Below, piece by piece: positions 1 to 11,850 of a DNA stretch of 64,000 bases; the first letter of the stretch is position 1; each line of letters opens with the position of its first letter. The stretch is from positions 108,100 to 172,099 of the forward strand of contig JAFJTR010000067.1 in assembly GCA_022559985.1 (NCBI GenBank). Reading direction: 5' to 3'. The notes below the pieces were generated by a model, which searched no databases, was not told where the DNA came from, and saw nothing but the letters and a program-made list of their open reading frames with translations. The DNA is from Parastagonospora avenae f. sp. tritici 18332-5 (taxonomy: Eukaryota > Ascomycota > Dothideomycetes > Pleosporales > Phaeosphaeriaceae). Made by a program: the position numbers and the translations under genes.

Positions 1-745
1 TCTTTTTGAGCATGCGCGGCGAGGTGAAAGACATGCCAATCTCCAGAAGCGCGCAGCACGCCGCAGTTCCCAAGATAGCACCATAACCATCAGGACATGG
101 TAGTTTTTGACCAGTGGGTGAGGTGGGACAGAATCCTGTCGCGTACATCTGGCTCAGGGCGCCAGTCGCGACGGGGATGGTGGCGAAACTGGTTCCAACA
201 ACAGAAATAAGGCCTGTGCCGATGTAGTAGGGAGTGCGCCAGATGTGGAAGCGGGTAATCTGAATAGAAGAGAGGATGCCGCACACGATGAGGGAGGTGG
301 AGACGAGGTAACGCTGCTGGTCTGGCGTCAAGTTGGCGGCATTGGCTAGGATGATGGGTGGGGTGATGACACCAGCCAACATAGCAAGGGCGTGCCTGAG
401 CATGAAGTCAGTATATGGCTCACAGGGTTATCATGGGTGATTTCTGCTTACTGAAACCCGAGAAGAAGCGCGAGGAGGACTGGTAAGCGATCGTGTAGGC
501 CGAAAAAAGGAGCAGCGCGCCTTTCCTTCTTCATGAAGGGCAAGTTTGGTCTGAAGAGAAATGCATAGTCGTATTTGCCAATGAGGCCGTCTCTGTCTGC
601 AATCAGTCGCTGCATTTGCATGCTTAAAGACATCTCAGTGTCCAGATGAGAAATCGTACTTGGTAGTAAAAGCCTTGCCAGCTCGCCTGAACTGCTCTCC
701 CCATGTGCGCTTCGGTCCCTGATCAGGTCCAATACGATCTGCCAT
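1..745 (-). CDS. uapA: Purine (uric acid/xanthine) permease, NCS2 family, 5' part
   Basis: Plasma-membrane proton symporter of the NCS2/nucleobase-ascorbate family that takes up uric acid and xanthine. Exons 660-745, 452-592 and 1-395; introns of 67 and 56 bp with GT-AG ends and matching phases. About 207 residues are visible. The conserved fungal segments YDYAFLFRPNLPFMKK, HALAMLAGVITPP and the TRFHIWRTPYYIG block appear in the family order. The start at 745 is chosen because this frame, spliced at 659/592, joins smoothly to the family's N-terminal GLIG-x-YDY motif; a longer unspliced reading from 732 is a decoy. The remaining TM helices and the NCS2 signature lie outside the window, so substrate choice (UapA-like or UapC-like) cannot be decided. 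Confidence 0.9.
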
Positions 746-3420
746 TGTGCAAGGTATTCTTGAAGCAGATCGATTTCAAAATCCCAACGCTCTTTAAGTT
801 CATACAGCCTGCGTTCAGATGCTTCTGAAGGTCGCCGAATTTAGATAAGGGTATGCTCGGTGCAAGTAAACCAGAGAAGATGCGCGAGCTGTGAGTCGAA
901 GGCTGATATTTTCGAACTTTTTGTCTGAAGATATGGATGTACACGACCAGTCACTGGACAAGATAGTTGTCTTGGTATCGCTTAGATATACGAGTAGCGC
1001 GTTCTGTCTCTGCCGGGGTTGGTGATCGCGAATGCTTTTTGCAGTGGCTTCGAAAATTGTCTCAAGCTATGTGATGCGGATTGCGGGGAGGTGAAGTCCT
1101 CAAACTGATAGCTCAAGAGAATAATGCGCAAGCCGATGTGGGATGAGATGGAAGTAACAATCGCAACAAAGATCCTATCTCGTCTATATAGCAAAAGTGG
1201 ATCTGAGCATTATCGCAGCTGCCAATGCCCACGATACACAAATCTTCGTACCCGACGACCTAGTCCAGGTCCCAAGAACTCAAGACAGCTGCCACAGTGC
1301 TGGAGCTGGCCGGCGCGGTTCGTAACTCGCCGCGATACAGTACCCGATCTCCACGGCAGATTGGTTCGCTAAGGCAGAATTCCTGGAAGGCCTGGGGGCT
1401 GCCGCATGGGTTGCTAAAACGAAGACAAGAGGTTTACTGATAAGCTGCTCTGCGTCTTGTGATTGGTCAGCTCCACACAACGTTATCACGTGGCTGTCGG
1501 TGGCTTCCGATGGGGGAGGGTCTTCTCCTCGCAGCATTGCGGTTGCGGAGCATGGAAACGCATCCCACGTCGCATGGAGGCGTACTTTTGTGTTTGACGT
1601 TGGACATGCAAGATGCATCGTCGCCGGATGCCGGGCTTGTGAATTAGTTTTGGAAGGCTTTGACTGCCTGACTGAACTGTTCAGATTCAGGACTTTCGTG
1701 CCTCTGTAAGTCATCGACAAGGAGCACAGATAGATTCATCACGTCCGAAATCAGAACCGCACCACGCTGTAATCTTGGTTTAGACTCACAAGAAATTGAG
1801 CTCGATCCCTTTTCGTACTTGTCGCAAAGTTATGTCTCTGGTTGACGATGCTAGTTGGTCGCCTTCAGCCCTACCCGAACAACGTGTGTAAGCGGTTTCT
1901 ACTATGTATGCGTCCATACCAGAGCATTGGCGGAAAGCGTGCCGGGACGTGTACGCAAGCGTCCGCTCTATCGATACTGCGGCGGCATACCCCAGGCTGC
2001 TGCATGAACTCAACACTCCGCTTGCGACATGGAGAACAACGGTCGACCCCGAAACCTGGCATCCAACAGAATAGACTGCGACCCCCCCACCTGCGACCGA
2101 GGCCAGCAGTCAGCATGTGAAGCTACCACATCCACGGTGACACGTCCTGATAGGAGTGGTGATGACGATTCGACCAAAGTCGTCACTGCGTGCTATCAAG
2201 GAACACCTGTTTGGCTGGGCGACGGGATGAGAATGGTGTTGAGGCGCACTGGGCCCAAAGCGGATGGGCTTGCGAAGCATTGTCGAGTGGCGGTGCCGTG
2301 GGTCCGTCGACAAAGCCCGAGCCAGGGCCTGTCTGGCAGCGTGCAAACCTCGGAGGAAGCTCGCTTTGCTCGTCTCGGATGCCATTTGGCACACGTTGGA
2401 GCACTGACCGAGGTATTTGCCACGGTCGCAAATGCTCCGAGGACTCTCTCTCGACGGTCCGTCTCATGTGAGATGCGTTACAAGTTCCTCTCTGGCGTTC
2501 GCTGCACACATACGTAGGGCTGCAGATAGTTTGGTAGCGAGAGATATCAACAGCATTCGCATGCGTCGGCCGCCAGTTGGACCTGATTTGCTAGGTCGCC
2601 ATTGTGTGCTTCTGTGGGGCAAGCATCAGGACTAGCAGTCATGATGAGATGTGATTCAAGCGGGTGGCATCACCAGCGCGTGAGAAGATTCTCGCACCGG
2701 GAAGCGCTGCCGAGGCGTCACTATCAGACCGCTCTTTGGCTGCCATTGTCGCGACTCAGCGAAATAGGTAGCAGCCAATTCGGCGTGCAGTGCTCCGTAA
2801 TGCCAATGCCGATGCATGTTAGGCGCTCAGAATCTGGGGAAGCTTCGATGTGTGGGATTGATGAGCTGGTCCTGCGAGCACAGGCGGCGCCACCCAACAA
2901 CCGTCTCGCCGCCGAGATCACCGCTGCTGGCACGGCAAAGATGCGCTAGTCTCGAAATCTTTTTCGCAGCGCAACAGCACGCGGCCAGCTAATCGCCCGT
3001 GCAGGACCCTGAGAGACGAATGGCAGGCAGCGCTAGGCCGAAGATGCACAAAGTTACGACACTGGCAGGTCTCGACGGCGGGCGAGCACTCATGCAAGGT
3101 CCCCGGTTTCTTCCAAAGGCTTCGCTTAGCGCGAGGAAAGTGTTGGGGTTCAACAGAGTAGCAGCTCCATTCCACCGCCTTTATTAATTGTGTGCCTGCC
3201 TCTTTTCGATCCTGTTCCTCACCTCTTCTTACTCCTTCCACAACACCCCCCCTTCCACCTCGTTATTCACTCGAGCGTGGTGAAGCCTCCCCTTCGTTGT
3301 CGGAGCTTCTACAACACTTCGGAGGCCGACCGGAGCTCACATTCACTGAGCGACCAGTCACTTCCTACCGACAAATAATATCTTTCGCTTGTCCGCCTTT
3401 ACCTCTCGACACTCCTCAAT
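746..3420. other. Intergenic region, no recognisable gene
   Basis: About 2.7 kb between the divergently oriented permease and desaturase. Open frames on both strands (for example 1280-1720 minus and 2029-2517 plus) overlap one another, have no family resemblance and no splice-supported extension. The last 230 bp (about 3190-3420) are strongly pyrimidine-rich, the usual leader/core-promoter style of highly expressed fungal genes, and probably serve the desaturase. Confidence 0.6.
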
Positions 3421-4913
3421 ATGCCTTCCCACCAGGCTGTTGCTGGCATGCAGGCTATCGACCCCGAGTTTGTCAAGCAGCCGTCTCCCATGGCGAGCAC
3501 CTCGGAGCCCAACCGCAACTCCAAGTACGATCCTAAGAAGCCGCACATTACCGACATGCCCATCACGCGGTCGAACTGGTACCAGCATGTCAATTGGCTG
3601 AACGTAAGTTATAATTGATTGTCCAAGATGGCTGCATCTCTAACACCACCCAGGTCATCTTCATCATCGGAGTGCCTCTCGCTGGCTGCGTCGCGGCCTT
3701 CTGGACCCCTCTGCAGTGGAAGACCGCTGCGTGGGCTGTCATCTATTACTTCTGGACCGGTCTCGGTATCACCGCCGGATACCATCGTCTCTGGGCACAC
3801 AAGTCATACAATGCCGGTCTTCCTCTGAGGATCTGGCTCGCCGCCGTTGGCGCTGGTGCTGTTGAGGGCTCCATCCGCTGGTGGAGTCGTGACCACCGCG
3901 CCCACCACCGCTACACCGACACCAACAAGGACCCCTACAGTGTCCGCAAGGGCCTTCTCTACAGCCATCTCGGATGGATGGTCATGAAGCAGAACCCCAA
4001 GCGGATCGGCCGCACCGACATCACCGACCTGAACGAGGACCCCGTCGTCGTCTGGCAGCACAAGAACTACATCAAGGCCGTTGTCACCATGGGCTTGATC
4101 TTCCCTTCTGCCGTCGCTGGTCTCATGTGGGGCGACTGGATGGGTGGCTTCATCTACGCTGGTATTCTTCGTATCTTCTTCGTCCAGCAGGCCACCTTCT
4201 GCGTCAACTCGCTTGCCCACTGGCTCGGTGACCAGCCCTTTGACGACCGCAACTCTCCCCGTGACCACGTCATCACCGCTCTTGTCACTCTCGGCGAGGG
4301 CTACCACAACTTCCACCACGAGTTCCCCTCCGACTACCGCAACGCTATCGAGTGGCACCAGTACGACCCCACCAAGTGGTCCATCTGGCTGTGGAGCAAG
4401 CTCGGCCTCGCCTCCAACCTCAAGCAGTTCCGCTCCAACGAAATCGAGAAGGGCCGTGTCCAGCAGCTCCAGAAGAAGATTGACCAGAAGCGCGCCAAGC
4501 TCGACTGGGGTGTGCCTCTCGACCAGCTGCCTGTCATAGAATGGGACGACTACGTTGAGCAGGCTAAGAACGGCCGTGGTCTCATCGCTGTCGCTGGTGT
4601 CGTTCACGACGTTACCGACTTCATCAACGAGCACCCCGGTGGCAAGACTCTCATCAAGAGTGGTGTCGGCAAGGACGCCACTGCCATGTTCAACGGCGGT
4701 GTCTACTTCCACTCCAACGGTGCTCACAACCTACTTTCTACCATGAGGGTTGGTGTCATCCGCGGTGGATGTGAAGTCGAGATCTGGAAGCGCGCCCAGC
4801 GCGAGAACAAGGACGTTGGTCTTGTCATGGACGACGCAGGCAACCCAATCATCAGGGCTGGTAACCAGATTACCAAGGTTGCGCAACCCATCCAGAGTGC
4901 TAGTGCAGCATAG
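3421..4913 (+). CDS. OLE1: Acyl-CoA delta-9 fatty acid desaturase with C-terminal cytochrome b5 domain
   Basis: ER-membrane stearoyl-CoA desaturase that makes palmitoleic and oleic acid. Exons 3421-3603 and 3654-4913 (50-bp intron), 480 aa. The three di-iron histidine boxes are present: HRLWAH at residues 105-110, HRAHH at 142-146 and HNFHH at 279-283, with hydrophobic segments before the first box and between the second and third. A fused cytochrome b5 domain follows (about 355-450) with the haem motif HPGG at 388-391, as is normal for fungal Ole1. Length agrees with the family (about 450-510 aa). Codons are strongly GC-ending, as in highly expressed genes. The ATG at 3421 directly follows a CT-rich leader and begins a typical N-terminus. 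Confidence 0.97.
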
Positions 4914-5341
4914 ATTGGGTCTTCATCATTACGAGCGATGTATGGCGTTTGGTTGTCTCTCTTCCTTGGCGGACAGAGTAATATTCAGTTTCTTAGCGAT
5001 CGTTAGAAAGCATCATGGTTACGATGCTCAGTCATGTTAGATGGCGTATGTTTGTAGCCTTTGAGAGGTTGGCTTTGAAAAGTAGCCTGACAGCCTAGAC
5101 TAAGAATGAAAACATTCACGATTTCTCACAAAATCCTTATGCAATGTGACTTTTCCTACTGTGATTTCAATCGTCTCTTCCTATTCCGGTGACGTGTGCT
5201 GCTCGCGCCTTCCACGATCTCACTGGTCCAAGCGCTGTTGCCGTAAACACAACCTCACTCATAGAACAGTCTTTACTCGCCTACACCCACCCTTCCACCC
5301 TCAATCGCATCCTCTCACCAAGAGTGTCGCGTACAGGTGCT
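4914..5341. other. Intergenic, desaturase 3' region and TDP1 promoter
   Basis: 428 bp with no gene. An in-frame upstream ATG at 5189 would extend the TDP1 protein, but the extension has no basic/low-complexity character like the chosen N-terminus and is probably leader. Confidence 0.55.
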
Positions 5342-7399
5342 ATGGTGATGCAAGAGGACGATCCTCCATCAAAGCGCCGGAAAGTCGATGGCAGTCACCC
5401 CGAACAGGCACTAGCGCCGACTGACCATCGCCTTCAACATCCACCTCACAGCGGCCTCGGTAAGGCAATTAGTCCGCCGCCCTTAACGCGTCAATCTACT
5501 GCGGCACCAGACGCCCTCGTCACGCCAACATGGGGTTTCGAAAGTGTGCCGAAAGAATCACCTACACCCGTTTTGCTGCCAGAAGCGCAGCAGGAAACGC
5601 CTGCGGAATGGGCTAGTGCCGGGAAGGAAGAATGCACAAACTATGTGTCTTCGCCGTTTCAACTTACACGTATCCAAGATCTGGGTCCGCATCAGAATGT
5701 GGATGTTGTGCGGCTGGGGGACATACTGGGCAACCCAATGATCAGAGAGTGCTGGAACTTCAACTTTCTCCACGACGTTGACTTTGTCATGTAAGATGCT
5801 ACGCTGACGAGGAACGAGTGTAGTTCAAGTTTTCAAGTTTTTCAAATTCACAGCACTAACTGGCGTCCAGGAAGCACTTCGATGAAGATGTGAGGGATTT
5901 GGTCAAGGTAAAGTTCATCCATGGCTTCTGGAAGAACGAGGACAAAAGAAGGATCGCTCTATTGGTAAGAGTTCTGGCATCTGATACGGACTTGTTGTCA
6001 CATCACACTAACATGTTCACAGGAAGCAGCAGAGCGCTATCCTAACATCCAGCTGCTTCATGCGTACATTCCCGATCCCTATGGCACCCACCACTCGAAG
6101 ATGCTTGTCCTGTTCACACACGATGACCAAGCACAGGTTATCATTCATACGGCGAACATGATTTCTAGGGTAAGTGATACCAGATCCAAGTTTCTGACGC
6201 CCACTAACATTACGTGTTTGTCTTTGTAGGATTGGGGTAATATGACCCAAGCTGTATGGCATTCGCCCATGTTACCCCTTTCCCCTGTACCAACCGCAAC
6301 AGATAAGATCGATGATACTGCACACCCAGTTGGTAGTGGAGCACGATTTAAATTCGACCTTCTGCGATATTTCAATGCGTACGGAAAGCGCATGGATGGC
6401 TTGACAAAACAACTTCAGGACTATGACTTCTCCTCTATCAAGGCAGCATTCATCGGTAGCGCACCATCACGCCAGAAGCCTGCTGCTACAAAACAGACTC
6501 AGCAAACGTCGTTTGGTTGGCTTGGTCTGGAAGAGATTCTGTCCAATGTACCAATCGCAGCGAAATCAAAGAAGGCGTCAGCACCACACATCGTCATGCA
6601 GGTTTCGTCAATAGCAACTCTAGGTGCGACTCCAACCTGGCTCACGAAATTTCAGTCTGTCCTTGGTCGTTCCGCTGTTGGCCAGCCAGAAGAAGCTCCA
6701 ACGGCGTCCAGTTCGCAACCCGCCAAGTTCTTTAGCAAGGGTGGGATGCCGAGTACTAAGCAAGACAAGCCACTGCCTCCAAAGTTCAACATCATCTTCC
6801 CAACGTCAGACGAGATTCGAACATCACTAGATGGCTACGACTCTGGCGGCTCAATCCACATCAAACTGCAGTCCGTACAGCAGCAAAAGCAGCTCGAATA
6901 CCTGCACCCTCTATTCAGTCACTGGAAAGCCACATCAGACAGCACTCCGAAAGGACAGGCTATGCGTGGCCCTGCAGCACCGCATATCAAGACCTATGTC
7001 CGCTACAGCGATGAGGCGCACAAGACGATTGACTGGGCAATGGTTACTTCAGCCAACCTGAGCAAGCAGGCATGGGGTGACGTTGTGAACAAGAGAGACG
7101 AGACGTGGATTCAGAGCTGGGAAGCGGGTGTGCTTGTCTGGCCGGAACTGTTCGCTGAGAACAAGGAGGCGATCATGGTGCCGGTGTTTGGAAAGGATAC
7201 GCCTGGCCCTGAGGAACTGCCCACTCAGGATGTAGACAAAAGCGCGGATGAGGCCGGCAAGACAGTCGTCGGCTTTCGCATGCCATATGACCTGCCGTTG
7301 ACACCCTATACAGCGAAGGAGAAGCCATGGTGTGCACAGATGCCATGCGCTGAGCCAGACTGGATGGGTCGAGCATGGCCCGGGTTTTCGCCAATGTGA
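5342..7399 (+). CDS. TDP1: Tyrosyl-DNA phosphodiesterase 1
   Basis: Nuclear repair enzyme that hydrolyses the 3'-phosphotyrosyl bond left by stalled topoisomerase I. Exons 5342-5790, 5871-5964, 6023-6169 and 6230-7399; introns of 80, 58 and 60 bp with consistent phases; 619 aa. Both phospholipase-D-type HKN motifs are visible: HHSK with H205/K207 and downstream N226, and HIK with H482/K484 and N506. The N-terminal 100 residues are charged and low-complexity with a KRRK nuclear-localisation-like cluster, as usual in the family. A poorly conserved insert lies at about 380-412. The ATG at 5342 was preferred over an in-frame ATG at 5189; the next Met (5348) is also possible. The stop lies 231 bp from the convergent acyl-CoA synthetase. 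Confidence 0.93.
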
Positions 7400-7630
7400 G
7401 TAGAAGTACCCAAGCACAAGCGCCGCACAAGCTCAATCACGAAGGGTGGTGCAAGAGCATGAGCAAAGCATCATAATAACAGACTATATACCAAGTCAAA
7501 GCTAGAAGTACAGCACACGCACACAAAATCATCCACATTCATAAGTGATATCCTGGTATTTGTTTTTTCCTCCTGCGATATTCAAAGCATTAACGCCACA
7601 GCATTGTTACAACTACGTTCCTGGACGTGT

Positions 7631-9871
7631 CTATGAGCGGCCATAGGCCTGGTCGACCTCCTTTTGGTACTGCTGCAATATGCCCTTACGGTTCAGCTTT
7701 TGGGCGGCCGTCGTGAGACCCTGATGTTGTTAGTATGATATCCTTTCAGATTGACATGAGTGTATGTGAGACTTACGTTCTGCGGCGTCCACTCCTCATC
7801 TGCCATGACGACACCTTCCACCGTCTCGAAGCCCGCAAGTCCGCCCTTGCGTCCTGCATCCTGCAGTTGCTTCAACACGGCATTGTTGAGTTTCTTGTCG
7901 TGCACGAGTTCCTCGAGATGGTCGCCCTTGACGCCCTGCTCAGCCGCAAGTTTCTTGAGCGCTGGTTCCGCTGGCACGATGATAGCGACGGGCTTCTGGC
8001 GATCCTCCGCAGCATAGACGCAGATGTTGGCCACGATGGGCGCGCTGCGGTATACAGACTCCAATTTCTCGAGCGCAATGTACTCGCCGGCAAGAGTCTT
8101 GACGAGGTTCTTCTTGCGGTCAATGATTCGGATTTGACCGAGGGAGTCGAATTCGCCAATGTCGCCTGTCTTGAACCAGCCGTCTTTGGTGAAGCTCTCC
8201 TCTGTCTCTTCGGGCATGTCGAGGTAGCCGCTGACGACGGCGCCGCCGCGGATCCAAATCTCACCCTGGGGAGGCTTGCTCTTGGCGAAGTAGCCGGCGT
8301 CGGCGAAATCGACAAGCTTCATTTCAACGCAGGCGGGCATTTCACCGAGGGCCTGGTCGGTCCAGGCGAGCGGGTCCATGACGGCTCCCATGGCGCAGGT
8401 CTCAGTGAGACCGTAGCCGGAAATCATGGGTGTGATGGCGACTGAGATGAAGCGCTGGGTTTCCTTGGAGATGGGACCTCCACCGTTCAAGCAAATTCGC
8501 AGCCTTCCTCCAGTAGCCTCCTTGACCTTATTGAACACAATAGTGTCGAGAAGACCGCTGCCTGGCAGGCCAGAGCCCAGGAGGAAGTTTTTGGCTGCGT
8601 ATGCGCCCCAGAACATGTTGCTCTTGATGGCACCACCAGAGTTGACCTTATTCACGATTCCCTTCTTTACGGTCTCCCATACCTGGGGCACACCGACAAG
8701 GACCGTGGGCTTCAGCTCGCGGATGTCACCAGCGCAGTTGCGGACGGAGGTATCGGATAGTGTGCGGATAGTGCCATATCCGAGAGTTCCACCCCAGTAG
8801 AGCACGGCATTCTCGAAGACGAACTCGAGGATGTGGGCAGCGGGGAGGTATGCGAGGAGGACGTCGCCCGGTCCGAGGTACTTGCCGACAATGACATCGA
8901 CACCAGCAACTACTTTTATTAGTGACTGTTGCGTACTTAACATAAAGAGAACCTACTAGCAGCAACAACGTTGCGGTGTTTGATCATGACACCCTTTGGT
9001 GTTCCTGTGGAGCCAGAAGTGTACATGATACAGGCCAGGTCTTCGCCCTTGGGAGGAATGGGCTCGGCAGGGTTCTCCTCGCCCAGCTTGATGAGCTCGT
9101 CAAAGCTCATGACCTTCAGGTGCGGGTGGGCGCTGGTCAGCTTCTCAATATCCTGGGGGTTCGGGTCGTTCTTGGTGCCGTAGATGACGACCTCGATGTC
9201 CTTGGCCTCTTTGAAGGGGTTGATGAGCTTGGGCAGAAGCTCTGGGTCGGTGAACATCAGCTTGGCCTTGGTCTGGTGCATTGAGTGCTTGAGGCCCTCC
9301 TCGCCGAGCGTATCATACGCGGTGACAATAGCCAGAGACTGCGATAGGGCGCCTGTACCAGTCAGTGATGCTTGTCACATGCAAATTCGAGATGCCTACC
9401 ATGTGCTGAAGCCAGCCATTGCATGCTCGTCGCTGCGAACAGATGCAGCCGGTCCTCAGGCTTGAATCCAAGCTTCTGAATGGCTGAACCTGCAGCAAGA
9501 GCAATCTTCTCGAACTCGACGAAGCTCTTGTATGTGTATGAGCTCAGCTCAAAGTACTCCCAGTTCTTGTCGACTTCCTCCTCCTTGCCGTCAACCATCT
9601 TCTTGATCTTCTTTGTTTCGGTGATCTTGTTGACGATTCGTCGCGAACCGACAGCCTTTGCGTTGCCAAACTTGTTCGAGGCATGGCGCAGGACTTCGTA
9701 CATGGTGGTGACTTCTGGCGACGGGACCATCTTGAGCTCATCTTTCGCAGCGTTGTTGCGGCGCGGTACCGTCTCGCCCTCGACTGGCTGTGCGCCGGCT
9801 GCTTCGGTGGTATATGGGCCTTTCCTCGTGGCCTGGGCCTGAGGCGCGAATTTCCTGAGGTCTTGCGGCAT
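7631..9871 (-). CDS. FAA1: Long-chain fatty acyl-CoA synthetase (AMP-forming)
   Basis: Activates long-chain fatty acids to acyl-CoA through an acyl-AMP intermediate. Exons 9400-9871, 8957-9352, 7777-8909 and 7631-7720; introns of 47, 47 and 56 bp; 696 aa, the usual fungal Faa1/Faa4 size (about 690-700). The AMP-binding P-loop is clear (CIMYTSGSTGTPKG near residue 265), followed by the ALILEF-type block (AYLPAAHILEF), GYGLTETC and the FKTGD/DRKK motifs of the adenylate-forming superfamily. The last short exon gives a conserved C-terminus ending in GRS. Intron 2 acceptor was set at TAG/8910 because it restores AAIAGV. The start at 9871 begins a typical N-terminus; an in-frame extension to 10162 lacks similarity. 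Divergent from the RKM5-like gene. Confidence 0.95.
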
Positions 9872-10488
9872 GACGGCGGCCGTGTGGAATATGCTGCGGT
9901 CGTGCGTGAATGCGTGTATAAACAGGGAGAGGGGTATCGCAGAAAACAACAATAGGAGAAGCACGCGTGGGTAGAAGGCCGCCAGTGAAATGCAGCGGGT
10001 TGTGCGGATGTGAGGCTGGGGGGAGGAGCTCAACAGTAAGTTATAGTGAGCATCACTGCTCGCCCGCCAAACGCCGCCAAGGCATGTGTCCAAGCTCGAG
10101 AGCAATGACGCACCAAATCGGGGAAGTGCGCTAGAGCAACCGTCGCCAGCTCCACTCAACACGTCGGAAGACTGCCAATTCGACGCCTGCAGTGCGCAGG
10201 GCCAGCACAGAGATCGACAGCGCGTCGCCCTCTAGATTTGCGACCCTCTTTCGTTGCTTTTTTGCAGCGCATCTCTGTATCACATCAGCACCGAGGTGCA
10301 CCAGCATTCCAGGCAACCCAAGCCCGTAGACGAGCCAAGAGCCCATCCAAGGCGAAACTCCTCACTGGCACTTGGTCGTCTCGCGTGCCGTGCATCACGA
10401 GCCCTGCATTCTCCAGACTCAGACAAAGCAGCGTTGGCCGAGGCCTAGCCAAGTCCCTACTCCGCCATACAAGACGGGTACAGCCACA
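9872..10488. other. Shared divergent promoter, acyl-CoA synthetase / RKM5-like
   Basis: 617 bp between two start codons facing away from each other. No credible coding capacity; overlapping short frames only. No clear TATA element was recognised. Confidence 0.5.
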
Positions 10489-11785
10489 ATGGACCTGGCC
10501 AAAATCCTGGGGACGCAGCCCGTGGCCGATGCTGAAGAAGGTGTGTAGAAGCATCGAGCTATGGCCCTCGGCACAACGAGGTGCTGTGACCATGCAATTC
10601 GCTCCACCACACATTGCCGTATTACATCCGCCACTTTGCAGGCAGAAAAGAGAGGTGTGTATGACTAAATGCTCATACTGCGGCAGAGGCGTTTGTGGTG
10701 TTCTCGCAAGATATCCCTTCTCAGTCACTCGGCTTCATCGACTCGCAAGCATCCATACTCGAAGTAGGCGTTGCAGGCCATGATTTGGTCATCCACCAGT
10801 CGCCGGGGTTGCTGAACTCGAATCGCAAGGAGGGCACGACAGGAGCCGGTAGGTGTGGCTTTTGCCTCTTCATTGTCATCTGCTCACGTGCAGCCGTCAT
10901 CTTACACTTGAGAATCTCCAGGCTGGTCTCCATTCCCACTTTTGCGAAAGCATCAGCTTCACGCATTTCACATTTGATCTTTCTTGCTTCTCATATTTCA
11001 TTTTCAGTCACTTCAAGCTAGCAACACACCATACCATCTTGTCCATAACAAAACTCATTTCTCACGTCTTTGTTCACCGTCGACCCTATAGCATTCTCAT
11101 CTTCACCATTCCAACTTCCACCATTTCCATCGAAGCACACTATCCCTACTACTCCAGCCCCATACCAACCCCCCAACTAACCACCCCAGTCGTATGGAAA
11201 ATCACTCCCCTCTTCGCAACCTGGCTCTCCTCCCCAAGCAACCCCCTCTCAATCCTCCTCACACCCACCACCACCATCCTCGAACTCGGCGCCGGCGTCT
11301 CCGCCATTGTCGCGCTCGCGCTCGCCCCCCTCGTCGCCCGCTACACCGCCACAGACCAAGACTACGTGCTCAAATTCCTCCGGCAAAACGTCGCTGAGAA
11401 TCTGGATGCCGTGTTTCCCAAAGCCAGAGCGAAGAAGGCTGTGGGGAATGAGGGCAGGATCAGGGTCGAGGCGCTGGATTGGGAAAAGGACGATGTCAGG
11501 GATAGACAGGCGGTGGATGTGATCGTGGCGTGCGATTGTATATACAATGAGTCGCTGATTGAGCCGCTGAATAGTACGTGTGCGGCGCTGTGTCGGCTGC
11601 GGGCGCACGACGATACGCCGACGGTGTGTTTGATTGCGCAGCAGTTGCGGAGCCCGGATGTGTTTGAAGCGTGGCTAAAGAGTTTTCATGAGAAGTTTGA
11701 GGTGTGGCAGGTTCCGGACAGTATGTTGGGGGAGGGGCTGAAGGAGGGAAGTGGGTTTGTTGTGCATGTTGGTATCGTGCGGTAA
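10489..11785 (+). CDS. RKM5: Ribosomal protein lysine methyltransferase, RKM5 / METTL21 type
   Basis: Seven-beta-strand SAM-dependent methyltransferase related to yeast Rkm5, which modifies large-subunit ribosomal protein L1. Exons 10489-10540, 10687-10848 and 11190-11785; introns of 146 and 341 bp; 269 aa. Motif I (ILELGAGVSAIVALAL) is the SAM loop, followed by TDQDYVLKFLRQN, the ALDWE block and the DCIYNESLI segment, all in the Rkm5 order. An N-terminal W-x-x-T-P-LFATWL helix precedes motif I. The joins G/AG at 10687 and G/TC at 11190 restore frame across both introns. The 341-bp second intron is unusually long for this genome. The stop lies 65 bp from the stop of the convergent carboxylesterase. 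Confidence 0.85.
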
Positions 11786-11850
11786 GGGGGGGAATATACA
11801 TTAGTCCATATATACATGGAAGGAGGATTCTAAATGGCAGATACCATCGT

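Noticed and set aside
3804..4727. 307-codon open frame antisense to the desaturase
   Set aside because: Produced by the strong codon bias of the real gene on the plus strand; composition is Val/Asp/Glu/Gly-rich nonsense and no splice or start context supports it.
7735..8445. 236-codon plus-strand frame inside the acyl-CoA synthetase
   Set aside because: Mirror of the strongly biased minus-strand coding sequence; no independent similarity.
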